From assembly GCA_021850135.1 (NCBI GenBank), contig JAJZRV010000006.1, positions 1-51,062 on the forward strand: a stretch of DNA of 51,062 bases. The letters run 5' to 3'. This DNA comes from Pseudomonadota bacterium (GTDB lineage Bacteria > Pseudomonadota > Gammaproteobacteria > Burkholderiales > Ferrovaceae). Both the position numbers and the translations under genes were made by a program. The notes below the pieces were generated by a model. That model was not told the DNA's origin. It ran no database searches and worked only from the letters and a program-made list of their open reading frames with translations. Shown here one piece after another: positions 26,468-34,290 of the stretch. Positions within the stretch are counted from its first letter, which is position 1; each line of letters opens with the position of its first letter.

Positions 26468-29068
26468 TTAATTCTTCGCCGACCGGGCTTCCCGGTCAAG
26501 TGGACTGATCTGCAGCAAGCGCAGCCGTGTGGCTTCAGCCTCGGGGTCCCCCCGACCGACCTGATCATGCCACAATGCCCGCAGCACATCTGTCTGCCAC
26601 GGGTTGATCTGCAACAACCTCAGCAGCGCCTGCCGGCGATCCAGACCACGCGCCACCGCGCCATCCAGCCGGGCCAGCATCAGATCGGACAAGGCGTAGG
26701 CAGTCCACCGATCATGCGGGTTGGCATCAAATGCCATGCCGATCAGGCGGTCTGCCTGGGTGGCCTGACCGCGCATGGATGCGACCCAACTGCGCACCAG
26801 CAGCTCCGTGCCGATGTAGGCGCGTTGAAACTCGGGTTGCGATGTCGGGGGCACCTGCAGCATGCTCTGCGCCTGTTCCACGCGAGGCCGAATTTCCAGC
26901 AGTTGCTCCAAGAGTGTCGCAACGTCCGCGACGGCCCCGTAACGCACTCGCGGCAGACGAAACTCGATCACAGGCGCCCATTCATCCTGCACTGGACCGC
27001 TACCATAGGGAATGGGGCCCCAATAGCGCCCCAGCCATGTCATCGCCCCCTCTCCAGCTGTCACCTCCTGCCGCTGCAGTGAGCTCAACCGCTGCAGGTT
27101 GGCCAGTGCTGCTGGCGCTCCCAACCAGGTCGAGCGCGGCCCCACCAGTGCCAGATGCATCCCGTCCAGGAACATTTGGGCTTGGGGAAATACGGTACGA
27201 AAGCTGTGCAGGACCACCTTCAGGGATTCCGGATCGAACTGGTTGAGTGCAAGCCATTGCACGAACAGCCCTTGTTCCGACAGATGCCCGCGTGCCCGCT
27301 CAAATTGCTGCACCGAAAGCAGGGAACTCACGCCGGCAAGGTCGGGATGGAACAGGTCACCGATAATCACATCGTAGCGCGCCGTGCTGGCACTCAGAAA
27401 ATGGCGCGCATCGTCCTGATGAATCGTGGTTTTTTCCAGTACGTCCTGATTGAGGGGCGCAAACCAGCGCTGTGCCGCCAGGATGGCTCCACGGGACAAC
27501 TCGACTGCACTGCGTTGCAACCCGGGATAGGGGGCAGACCCGGTATCGGATATCCCGGTGCCCAGTCCAAGAAACAATACCGAGTGTGGTGCTGGATGCA
27601 GCAACAGGGGAAGGCGCGCCTGATTGGCCTGCACGAAAACTGCCGTGGGTTCGGTGGAGGCGTCGCGGCGCTGCAGGTCGGTGAGCAGCACACGCTGGCC
27701 GTCCGCCTGTTCCACAACCTGGGTGATGGCAATTGCATCCTCATACCGATACAGGTCATGACTGCCGGAAAATGCCTGTGGCAGCAGTGTACTGACCGGA
27801 GGAAGCGCCACAAGGCCGTAACCCGCGGCGCAGAAAACCAGAAACCCGGGTGCCATCCAGGACTTGAAAGGTCGATGCCACGTCAGTCCCAGCAACAGCA
27901 CGACAAGCGCCGCCATCACCAATGTCGCTGCCGTGCCCATCCAGGGAATCAGCACTGCCCCGGCCAGGATGGCACCCAATGCCGCTCCGAGTGCGTTGGC
28001 GCCGTAGAGTTCCAAACCGCTGCTTTGCGATTGTCGTGCCAGGATGGGCAACCAGGCCCCAAGAACCAGAGTGACTGGAAGTGTGAGCGCCAGCAGCAGC
28101 ATCCCCTCCATGAAAAGCGCCATACCCAGGGAATGCCAGTGCGCCTGTTCCACCCAGGCTGATACCCAGGGCAGCGCCCACAGGCCCAGCAAGGCAAATC
28201 CCGCGCCGCACCAGGGCAACCCTGCCGACCAGCGCAACGAATGTCGGCGGGAAGCCAGCAGGCTTCCCAATCCAATCCCTGCCAGAAATACAGCCAGAAT
28301 CAACGCCAGCACGTATTCGGTACGCAACATGACCAGGCTGAACAGGCGGGTCCAGGCAACCTCCAGCACCAAGCTGGCCGCTCCCAGGGTGCCATAGGCC
28401 AGCAACAGTCCTGTGGCGGGGCGACGCGGGGCATCATGTTCAGCCGGGGCAAGGCTCCCGGCCTGTGACAGAAGTCCGAATCCAAGGGCGACAGCCAAAC
28501 CGAGCAATGCCACACCGCGCAAAGCCGGTCCCCAACCCAACCAGGGCAGCAGGACCAGCGGCAACAGGGCGCCCAACACTGCGCCCAGTGTGTTGATGCC
28601 GTACAGGCGCCCCAGCATCTGCCGGGTTTGCGCAAATGATTGCAGCAGTAAGGTAAAGCCAGCACCCATGGCGCAGGCAGGCAGGGTCAACAACAAAAAG
28701 CTCGCCCCAGCCATCAGTGCGTGCCAGGCTGCGGGGGTGAGCCGGGCTGCTGCCGCATCGATGCCCTGGCCCGCCCATTGGACAGCCCAAGGCAGGAGCA
28801 GGGCAAATACTGCAACCCCACCTTCCAGAAACGCCAGGAGACGCAGCGGATGTTTCGCGCGTGCCGCGCGCGAGGCCAGTGCGAGGCTTCCCAAGCCCAA
28901 ACCGGTCATGAATGCCGCCACGGTGACCACCACCCCGAATACGCTGACGCCAAACTGGAGCGAGAGCATGCGTGCCCACAAAACCTCGTAGGCTACGCTG
29001 ACGAGGCCGGAGCCTCCATAGAGCAGGGTGATCCAGCCCACCCGTTTATCCGAGAGGGCGTGCGTCAT
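26468..29068 (-). CDS. Membrane-fused spermidine-synthase-like protein
   Basis: An 866-residue protein. About 450 residues of many hydrophobic helices (two repeat-like halves, each with a GLGSLAL or GIGLGSLLA segment) precede a cytoplasmic methyltransferase-fold domain with the nucleotide-binding FLGLGTGISDTG near residue 500 and the IHQDDARHFL and YDVIIGDLFHPDLAG motifs, then a helical tail. This is the fused transporter-like/spermidine synthase architecture. A pure polyamine role is doubtful: the gene is locked in a respiratory run between a small membrane gene and ccoG. GTG six bases upstream is an alternative start. The actual substrate is unknown. Confidence 0.82.
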   Translation of the reverse strand: MTHALSDKRVGWITLLYGGSGLVSVAYEVLWARMLSLQFGVSVFGVVVTVAAFMTGLGLGSLALASRAARAKHPLRLLAFLEGGVAVFALLLPWAVQWAGQGIDAAAARLTPAAWHALMAGASFLLLTLPACAMGAGFTLLLQSFAQTRQMLGRLYGINTLGAVLGALLPLVLLPWLGWGPALRGVALLGLAVALGFGLLSQAGSLAPAEHDAPRRPATGLLLAYGTLGAASLVLEVAWTRLFSLVMLRTEYVLALILAVFLAGIGLGSLLASRRHSLRWSAGLPWCGAGFALLGLWALPWVSAWVEQAHWHSLGMALFMEGMLLLALTLPVTLVLGAWLPILARQSQSSGLELYGANALGAALGAILAGAVLIPWMGTAATLVMAALVVLLLGLTWHRPFKSWMAPGFLVFCAAGYGLVALPPVSTLLPQAFSGSHDLYRYEDAIAITQVVEQADGQRVLLTDLQRRDASTEPTAVFVQANQARLPLLLHPAPHSVLFLGLGTGISDTGSAPYPGLQRSAVELSRGAILAAQRWFAPLNQDVLEKTTIHQDDARHFLSASTARYDVIIGDLFHPDLAGVSSLLSVQQFERARGHLSEQGLFVQWLALNQFDPESLKVVLHSFRTVFPQAQMFLDGMHLALVGPRSTWLGAPAALANLQRLSSLQRQEVTAGEGAMTWLGRYWGPIPYGSGPVQDEWAPVIEFRLPRVRYGAVADVATLLEQLLEIRPRVEQAQSMLQVPPTSQPEFQRAYIGTELLVRSWVASMRGQATQADRLIGMAFDANPHDRWTAYALSDLMLARLDGAVARGLDRRQALLRLLQINPWQTDVLRALWHDQVGRGDPEAEATRLRLLQISPLDREARSAKN

Positions 29069-29075
29069 CTTCACT

Positions 29076-29450
29076 TCAGAAGGGGTAGAACCAGACGAGC
29101 CCCACGATCACGTGCACCAGGGCAAGCGTCATGGTCAGCCCTGCCAGAATCATATGGAGCAGGAACAGCGGCTTACCGAAGATCCCCATGGCAATACCCA
29201 CGGCGCCGGTGGTCAGCAGCAATATCAGCAGGGGGATGCCCAGAAGAAACATGATGAGGTGTTTTTTCCGGTCACCGATGGCTGCAGCCGAGTCCACACG
29301 CTGCGCCTGTTGGCGATCAAAAGCCTCGAGAACCTGCACCCCGTTCACGTCGTGCGGTGCTTCGGCTGCCGCCGCCAACGGCGCCAGATTAAACGACAAC
29401 AACAGCAGAAATACGATGTTCTGCAACCAGCGACGGAAATGGAGGTTCAT
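29076..29450 (-). CDS. Small exported-anchored membrane protein, unknown family
   Basis: A 124-residue protein with a signal-like N-terminal helix (NIVFLLLLSFNLAPLAAAAEA), a short polar segment, and two C-terminal helices around residues 66-88 and 95-121. The last helix pair carries two histidines in HMILAGLTMTLALVHVIVG, spaced as could suit heme or quinone contact, though this is speculative. It overlaps the 29447 gene by four bases and ends two codons before the spermidine-synthase-like start. I do not recognise a family. Confidence 0.65.
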   Translation of the reverse strand: MNLHFRRWLQNIVFLLLLSFNLAPLAAAAEAPHDVNGVQVLEAFDRQQAQRVDSAAAIGDRKKHLIMFLLGIPLLILLLTTGAVGIAMGIFGKPLFLLHMILAGLTMTLALVHVIVGLVWFYPF

Positions 29451-29695
29451 GGTTCGGGCTGCTCGGGAGGTTTGGCTTCAGAGGATTCAGGCGTTTTGCG
29501 TCCGGAATACCGCCAAACCAAAACGGCCATCAGGATAAAAGGCGCGAAGATACCCACCAACAGGAACAGAAAAATGCTCCACGGCGTGTCAATGGTGACG
29601 TGCAGGTAGCGGTAGCTGTCAAGCGCCTCGCTGCTGTCGGACAGCAGCAACAACACGGGCAGGACTGCCAGCGGCAATGCGGTTGGTTTCATCAT
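29447..29695 (-). CDS. Small single-helix membrane protein with signal peptide, unknown family
   Basis: An 82-residue protein with an N-terminal signal (MMKPTALPLAVLPVLLLLS), a short periplasmic stretch (SYRYLHVTIDTPW), a helix around residues 40-62, and a charged, proline-rich C-terminal tail. Both ends overlap neighbouring genes by four bases (ATGA), which supports it as a real, stoichiometrically coupled member of the operon. No family recognised. Confidence 0.65.
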   Translation of the reverse strand: MMKPTALPLAVLPVLLLLSDSSEALDSYRYLHVTIDTPWSIFLFLLVGIFAPFILMAVLVWRYSGRKTPESSEAKPPEQPEP

Positions 29696-30762
29696 GGTTT
29701 TGAGTTAGGCTCCTTCACATCGCTCGCGCAACGGAACCCATAGAAGTCGGAAGCATAATTGGCGAATGCAAAATTACGATGGAAGAGCGATGTGGAAAAC
29801 GGATCCCCTTTCCACGAACCGCCACGCAGGACCTTGTAGTGGCGATCGACGGTTTTTTGCTCGGAAATCTTGAGCGCCCGATCCTCCGCCGTTGCCACGA
29901 CCGAAACCTTTCCCTGGAACAGCCCATAAGGCGCCTTCGATCCTTCGTAGGGCAAAAAGTCATCGGCCATCCATTCATCCACGTTGCCCGCCAGATCCAT
30001 GACGCCATAGGGGCTCGCTCCCCGGGGTAGCGCATTCACATTGCTGGCCGAACCGACGTTGTAGTAGGTATTGACCCGGTCAGGCTCCATCTTGTCTCCC
30101 CAAGGCCAGCGTCGCCCGTCCGTGCCGCGCCCTGCTTTCTCAAATTCCGCTTCAGTAGGCAATCGCTTGTGTGCCCACTCCGCATAGGCTTTGGCATCGT
30201 ACCAAGTCACCATGGTAACGGGGTACAGCAACTCCCCCTGGGGGATGCGTCCATTTTTCCAGCTGAGCGGGGGACGGCGTTTGGTAGCCGCAACAAACCG
30301 CGCATATTGCGCGTTGGTGACCAGGTATTTGTCGATCGAGTAGGTGGGCAGCGTGACGGTATGCTGCGGCTTGTCCTGGATGTCGGCCCGATCCAGGTTG
30401 GTCCCCATGGTGAAGGGCCCCGCGGGTATCGTGACCATCGTATCCAGTTCCTGCCACTGTTCCCGTGTCAGCAGCCTTTCAGCTTCCACAATGGTGTATC
30501 CACGGTTGCTGGCGCGTCCAGCTTCATGATTTTCCTGCAGGGTAATATCTTCACCTGCTGCGCGCACGCGGGTTTTTTCTTCCTTGAGATCGTATGTGGC
30601 AAGCCTGCGCATGTCTTCCATGCGCCCTGCACCCAGCTTGATCACATGCAGTGTGCTGCCAATCATCACCAGGACGACGCAGGTCACCAATGTGGCGGTG
30701 AGGTAGCGCTTGCGACGCTGCCGCTCCTCTGGCGTGAGCGGCCTTGCATTTCTGGAAAACAC
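29692..30762 (-). CDS. Membrane-anchored SUMF1-fold protein lacking the FGE active-site cysteines
   Basis: A 356-residue protein with an N-terminal helix (about 20-42) and a periplasmic SUMF1-type domain: PAGPFTMGTN, RLPTEAEFEKAGRG, WPWGDKMEPDRVN, YGVMDLAGNVDEWMAD and YKVLRGGSWKG, ending YGFRCAS. As in the paralogue at 22599, the stretch after RGGS (KGDPFSTSLFHRN) has no cysteine, so formylglycine formation is unlikely. A long charged segment (residues 45-105) lies between anchor and domain. It sits in the chain of genes after the membrane cytochrome, suggesting a structural or assembly function in the respiratory complex. Confidence 0.88.
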   Translation of the reverse strand: MFSRNARPLTPEERQRRKRYLTATLVTCVVLVMIGSTLHVIKLGAGRMEDMRRLATYDLKEEKTRVRAAGEDITLQENHEAGRASNRGYTIVEAERLLTREQWQELDTMVTIPAGPFTMGTNLDRADIQDKPQHTVTLPTYSIDKYLVTNAQYARFVAATKRRPPLSWKNGRIPQGELLYPVTMVTWYDAKAYAEWAHKRLPTEAEFEKAGRGTDGRRWPWGDKMEPDRVNTYYNVGSASNVNALPRGASPYGVMDLAGNVDEWMADDFLPYEGSKAPYGLFQGKVSVVATAEDRALKISEQKTVDRHYKVLRGGSWKGDPFSTSLFHRNFAFANYASDFYGFRCASDVKEPNSKP

Positions 30763-30766
30763 GGTG

Positions 30767-31243
30767 TCAGGCCCCTGGTTGCTGCCGGTCTGGAGGAGAA
30801 CGGTCCTTGTAAACGAGGTGCCTGGCCCGGCGTCCGTAGGTTCGTTTCATGATGACTTCACCCAACACACCACCAATGACCGCCGCTTCCACCACCAGAA
30901 TCACGAAAAAGCCCCACCACCCAAGCGGCATCAAGGCGGCGCCCTGGGGGACGCCGGTAATGTTGGCCACTTCGTAGTAGCTGATGGCACGCACGATCAT
31001 GGGCGGAAAGTAGCACAGCCATTTACCACCCATCCCGTAGATGGCAGAGACCAGCACCCCGCAAATCAGGGGTACCAGAAAAACATCTACGATCCAGAGC
31101 GGGCTGAAATACTCTATTCCGGTAAAGATTTCGATTTTGACGCCAAGCAGGCGGTCACCCAGATGGTTGAGCGCCATCGCCATGAGCACGGCGGCTGCAC
31201 CACGCGTGATGCGGCTGTTGTCACGTGTGGATGCAGCCTTCAT
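30767..31243 (-). CDS. Multi-helix membrane protein, unknown family
   Basis: A 158-residue protein with about four hydrophobic segments (roughly residues 14-32, 44-66, 72-90, 103-130), the motif FSPLWIVDVFLVPLICG and YGMGGKWLCYFPP, and a basic C-terminal tail (KRTYGRRARHLVYKDR). The ATG at 31243 overlaps the stop of the upstream cytochrome c gene as ATGA. Conserved-looking polar residues inside the helices suggest a functional rather than purely structural part. I do not recognise the family. Confidence 0.65.
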   Translation of the reverse strand: MKAASTRDNSRITRGAAAVLMAMALNHLGDRLLGVKIEIFTGIEYFSPLWIVDVFLVPLICGVLVSAIYGMGGKWLCYFPPMIVRAISYYEVANITGVPQGAALMPLGWWGFFVILVVEAAVIGGVLGEVIMKRTYGRRARHLVYKDRSPPDRQQPGA

Positions 31244-31728
31244 GGACGGTACTCTTTTCCGGTAAGCTTTTCGTATTCTGCCTTGCGGGTTTCCATCAGG
31301 TACCAGTCCTGGACCTTGAGACTTGCCATGTACCGCGCCAGGGTGCGGCGTTCGTCGTCCGAAAGCCCCGCATAGGAGGGCATGCGGTACTCGGCTTTGA
31401 GGCGGCTGGGCAGGATGCCCTGTGGGTTGGGTGAAGAGAAGTACTGATAAAACCACTCTTCGCTTCGCAATGAACCGATCCCATCCAGTGCAGGTGCTGG
31501 CACCGCTTCCATCATGTTGCGCACCGACCAGAGGGAATGGCATTGACGGCACTGTTGCTGCCGGTAAAGTTCTGAGGCCTGCCTGGTCAACTCAGGCGTT
31601 GCGGTGGTGTAAAACGGAATGCCACGATCCTTGTCGGTTTCGTGGTCACTGACCCACCAGTTCCGAAGCATGACACCCACCACCATCAGTGCCATCAGCA
31701 CCAGAACAACCTTCTCGCCACGTTTCAT
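31240..31728 (-). CDS. Membrane-anchored monoheme cytochrome c (paralogue A)
   Basis: A 162-residue protein with an N-terminal anchor helix (residues 7-24) introduced by MKRGEKVV, then a periplasmic class I cytochrome with CRQCH (C60-H64), LDGIGSLRS, and a likely methionine ligand in YRMPSYAGLSDDE. It resembles the cytochrome at 45578 in the GEK start, LDGIGS.RS segment and final helix, so the two are paralogues. The gene overlaps neighbours at both ends. Anchored one-heme cytochromes of this NorC-like layout feed electrons into heme-copper oxidases; here it may replace the missing CcoP heme domains. Confidence 0.88.
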   Translation of the reverse strand: MKRGEKVVLVLMALMVVGVMLRNWWVSDHETDKDRGIPFYTTATPELTRQASELYRQQQCRQCHSLWSVRNMMEAVPAPALDGIGSLRSEEWFYQYFSSPNPQGILPSRLKAEYRMPSYAGLSDDERRTLARYMASLKVQDWYLMETRKAEYEKLTGKEYRP

Positions 31729-32000
31729 GCTGCCCGATTGCGCTCCTCGTTCTGCTGCTTCAGCATGCGTTCGCGACTTGCTTCCTGTTCTGACAGCACC
31801 TGACGGCTTTTGGCGTACTCTTCTGGTGACATTTTGTCCTTATCAGTCTCGGTGAAAACCAGGTACTTGATGTCTTCATCGAACTGTTCGTTGCGAGAAG
31901 CCCAACGAATGCCGTAAATGCTGGCCGCAATGATCAGCGCACCCACGACCAACCAGAGATAGATTGTCCACCCATCCCCCAGCGAATCCAGATAATTCAT
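31725..32000 (-). CDS. CcoS-like small membrane protein
   Basis: A 91-residue protein with one helix (about 12-34) followed by RWASRNEQFDEDIKYLVF. CcoS, a cbb3 assembly protein of about 50 residues, has the same layout of a helix followed by an R...GQFDD segment, so I call this CcoS-like. The C-terminal 40 residues are a charged extension (KDKMSPEEYAKSRQVLSEQE) with coiled-coil character not usual in CcoS. It is coupled to the cytochrome c gene by a four-base overlap. An AGGGGAG ribosome site precedes the ATG. Confidence 0.65.
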   Translation of the reverse strand: MNYLDSLGDGWTIYLWLVVGALIIAASIYGIRWASRNEQFDEDIKYLVFTETDKDKMSPEEYAKSRQVLSEQEASRERMLKQQNEERNRAA

Positions 32001-32063
32001 AGCGCAGCTCCCCTTTCCATAGACGATTTAGAGTGACCAGGAACCTTATGGTTCAGTCCGGAT

Positions 32064-32327
32064 TTAAAACAAGACTCCTGACAGCATCTGTGTGGCACCA
32101 AAAATCACTGCCACCACCACCCCCATGATGATGGCTCCGAACATGATTTTTTCTCCGGTTTTCATGCGCTCCGGTGCATGCTTGCCGCGCGCGACGGCAT
32201 AGATGATTCCGGAAAAGACCAGTATACCGATCATCAGGAAAATAAACACACCCACCCCAAATCGCTGGCTGCGCATGCCCTCGATGCTCAGATCGACCCT
32301 TGCTGCCGTTTCAGTGCTAGCCAGCAA
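32064..32327 (-). CDS. Two-helix membrane protein with GEKIMFG motif, uncertain start
   Basis: The C-terminal 70 residues form two helices (after MRSQRFG, and after MKTGEKIMFG). The second resembles the anchor helices of both membrane cytochromes here (MKRGEKVV, KLGEKILFG). The start is unclear. ATG at 32276 has no good ribosome site; TTG at 32327 gives 87 residues; and the frame stays open and protein-like for about 30 more codons up to a TGA near the preceding terminator, where a GGAAG lies eight bases before an ATC codon. It is the first gene after an operon-internal terminator. Confidence 0.6.
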   Translation of the reverse strand: MLASTETAARVDLSIEGMRSQRFGVGVFIFLMIGILVFSGIIYAVARGKHAPERMKTGEKIMFGAIIMGVVVAVIFGATQMLSGVLF

Positions 32328-32404
32328 GCCGGTGACCGGGTGATTTATGACAAGAGTGATCAGTGCGTTGATGGTGTCTGCTTCCGATGATTCGCTTCAT
32401 GCTC

Positions 32405-32439
32405 AAAAAACACATGCCACACCGTGGGGTGTGGCATGT
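32405..32439 (-). terminator. Strong terminator closing the oxidase gene block
   Basis: On the minus strand a perfect 12-base-pair stem (arms 32412-32423 and 32428-32439, four-base loop) is followed by TTTTTT. It lies 25 bases after the stop of the 34-residue micro-gene. Genes further left on the same strand therefore need read-through or their own promoter. Confidence 0.85.
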
Positions 32440-32464
32440 TATCTCTGCTGTAACGCCCTGGCGC

Positions 32465-32569
32465 CTACTTGTCAGTGTGGTCGACAAAGAAGCTGTAAAT
32501 AAAAGGGGCGATAAAGACGATGCCTATGGGCAACAGCATGGCCAGGGGGCCGTAATCCAGTTCGATCAT
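32465..32569 (-). CDS. 34-residue single-helix micro-protein at the end of the oxidase operon
   Basis: ATG at 32569 is preceded by AGGAG six bases upstream and opens a 34-codon frame beginning MIELDYGPLAMLLPIG and ending FFVDHTDK, with one central helix. It is the last gene before a strong terminator and directly follows the CcoP-N-like gene. Its size and layout suit a CcoQ- or CcoM-type small oxidase subunit; the exact family is not recognised. Confidence 0.75.
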   Translation of the reverse strand: MIELDYGPLAMLLPIGIVFIAPFIYSFFVDHTDK

Positions 32570-32614
32570 GTCGTACTCCTCAATGTCTAATGTGCCTGTA
32601 GCGTCAAGCGATTA

Positions 32615-33241
32615 TCAGTGGCTTCCATGACCATGGCGCGGTTGCCATGTGGTCGGAGGCAGTCGTTTGACGATCAGGAAAACCGCCAGAAAGAAGTAGG
32701 ACAGGTAAAAAAGATCGATCGTATAACCCTTGTCCCACCAGGGTTGCTGGCGAATACGGGTGCCATCAGGGCGATAATTCCCTTCGAAGTTGGCAACGAC
32801 AACCTGGTTACCCACGACAGTGTAATCGCGCATGTCCACGCCCTTGGCTTCCAGTGCCTTGACCTGGTCCTTGATCATGCGCAGATCATCCATGGTCACC
32901 GGATGGCGTTCGAGCAACGCATCATTGCTGGTTCCCTTGTTCATTGCCACGATTCTCTGCATGGCCTCAACATCATCCTTTGCAGAGAGCACTTCTGGCT
33001 TGTCCATGGAGTTTATATAGGCGGAATACAACGCGGCGGTGGGACGTTGTCCCCAAAGCGGGGCCGTTACCAGAAATGCCGTAATCACGGTCAAGACCAC
33101 CAGCCAAACCACCGGAAGCGGAATGGGATTATTGTCCTCGGTCAGTCCGCCGAGGTCTTCCTTTTCCCACAGCGCTTCATTTTTTTGTGTGGTGGCGTCG
33201 TCGCTCAACGTCACCAAGGGTGCATCCAATTTCCATGTCAT
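32615..33241 (-). CDS. CcoP N-terminal-like protein without heme domain (paralogue B)
   Basis: A 208-residue protein with a cytoplasmic N-terminus ending LTEDNNPIPLP, a helix (about 44-64) finishing APLWGQRP, a periplasmic domain of about 100 residues and a last helix (175-192). The EDNNPIP...W segment resembles the FixP_N start of CcoP, but the two c-type hemes are absent: there is no CxxCH anywhere. It follows CcoO in the position where ccoP is expected. The gene at 24710 has the same design. The middle domain (MDKPEVLSAKDDVEAMQRI ...) is unfamiliar. A GAGGGG site precedes the start. Confidence 0.75.
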   Translation of the reverse strand: MTWKLDAPLVTLSDDATTQKNEALWEKEDLGGLTEDNNPIPLPVVWLVVLTVITAFLVTAPLWGQRPTAALYSAYINSMDKPEVLSAKDDVEAMQRIVAMNKGTSNDALLERHPVTMDDLRMIKDQVKALEAKGVDMRDYTVVGNQVVVANFEGNYRPDGTRIRQQPWWDKGYTIDLFYLSYFFLAVFLIVKRLPPTTWQPRHGHGSH

Positions 33242-33323
33242 TTTCGTTTTCCCCTCATTTGGTTGGCCGGCCGGATCGCCATCATGCTCGTTCCGGCCGT
33301 TCCTGTTTCTTCAACCTACCCGA

Positions 33324-34265
33324 TTACTTCAGGTTCATGACAAAGTCGATCAGGTTGCGGATTTCGCTGTTGCTGGCGTACATCGGCACTTCGGGAGGCG
33401 TAATGCGCTTGCCATCGCGGTATTCGTTGTACTCCGCACGCCACTTGGCAAAGTCGATCTTCTTGCCGTTGGCATCCACCGGGCCCCACAGATAGTCAAA
33501 GCGGGGCATGATGGAATGCGGCTGCACCAGACGAGGATTGAAGAAGTGCAACATCATCCATTCCTTGGACGCGTTGCGCGAAGCCACGTGAAGGATATCC
33601 GGCGCCTTGCGGTCAGAACCGAAGGCTGTCGGCGACTCACCATTGAAGTCACCCAACATGGGAGGCGCACCAAAGACCTGCCAGTCCTGCGTCTGTTCTG
33701 GCAACAGGGTATGGCACCACCAGCAGCCTTCACGCACGAAAAGCGATTTGCCTGCAGCGGCATGGGCGATATTCTCGTCTCCCGCCGTTTTCAGCACACC
33801 CTCCGGCGTCCAGCCCATGGTGGCAGAAGCATTTTCGATGTAGTACTGCTTCTGTCCGTCAGACTTGACCATGAATACAGCGCCCACGTTCTTGTTGGCC
33901 TCAAGAATATGCCCCTTCTCGATGCTCAGCTTCTTGGCGGCCGCCCCCAGATTGTCCGGGTGCAGAATACCGCCCGGGAACGGGGTTCCCTTCTCGTAAA
34001 CATAGGCGTAGGTGGGCTCCATGGGTTGCCCGGTCTTTGGATCGGCCTTGAGCAAGACCTTGTATGGCTTGTGCCAGCCCAAAAGCAAGGGGTCCTCGAG
34101 ACTGAACCCGCTTTCATGGCCCGCCCACAACTGCTTGTCCATGGCGATGTCTGTTGCGCTCACGGAGCCGATGTCCAGGCTCGGCATGAACAGCGTGATG
34201 GTCATGGAGCCGCCCAGCGCGAGGGCAAAAAAGCGGCTACCAATTTTATATTCTCTGAAATTCAT
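33324..34265 (-). CDS. CcoO-like monoheme cytochrome c subunit with an N-terminal insertion
   Basis: A 313-residue protein, about 100 longer than typical CcoO. One N-terminal helix (9-29), then an extra periplasmic region (about 40-165), then the heme site REGCWWCHTLLP (C181-H185). The C-terminal part follows the CcoO pattern: FGSDRKAPDILHVA, EWMMLHFFNPR and the methionine-bearing PHSIMPRFDYLW. It donates electrons to the CcoN-like subunit. An AGGAG site lies nine bases before the ATG. The insertion could dock a specific donor such as HiPIP or the Alternative Complex III; this is inference. Confidence 0.87.
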   Translation of the reverse strand: MNFREYKIGSRFFALALGGSMTITLFMPSLDIGSVSATDIAMDKQLWAGHESGFSLEDPLLLGWHKPYKVLLKADPKTGQPMEPTYAYVYEKGTPFPGGILHPDNLGAAAKKLSIEKGHILEANKNVGAVFMVKSDGQKQYYIENASATMGWTPEGVLKTAGDENIAHAAAGKSLFVREGCWWCHTLLPEQTQDWQVFGAPPMLGDFNGESPTAFGSDRKAPDILHVASRNASKEWMMLHFFNPRLVQPHSIMPRFDYLWGPVDANGKKIDFAKWRAEYNEYRDGKRITPPEVPMYASNSEIRNLIDFVMNLK

Positions 34266-34290
34266 TCTGGTCTCCTGTTATGCCTTCGGC

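Noticed and set aside
22599-30762. SUMF1 genes as sulfatase-activating enzymes
   Set aside because: The two active-site cysteines are missing in both proteins and no sulfatase gene is present.
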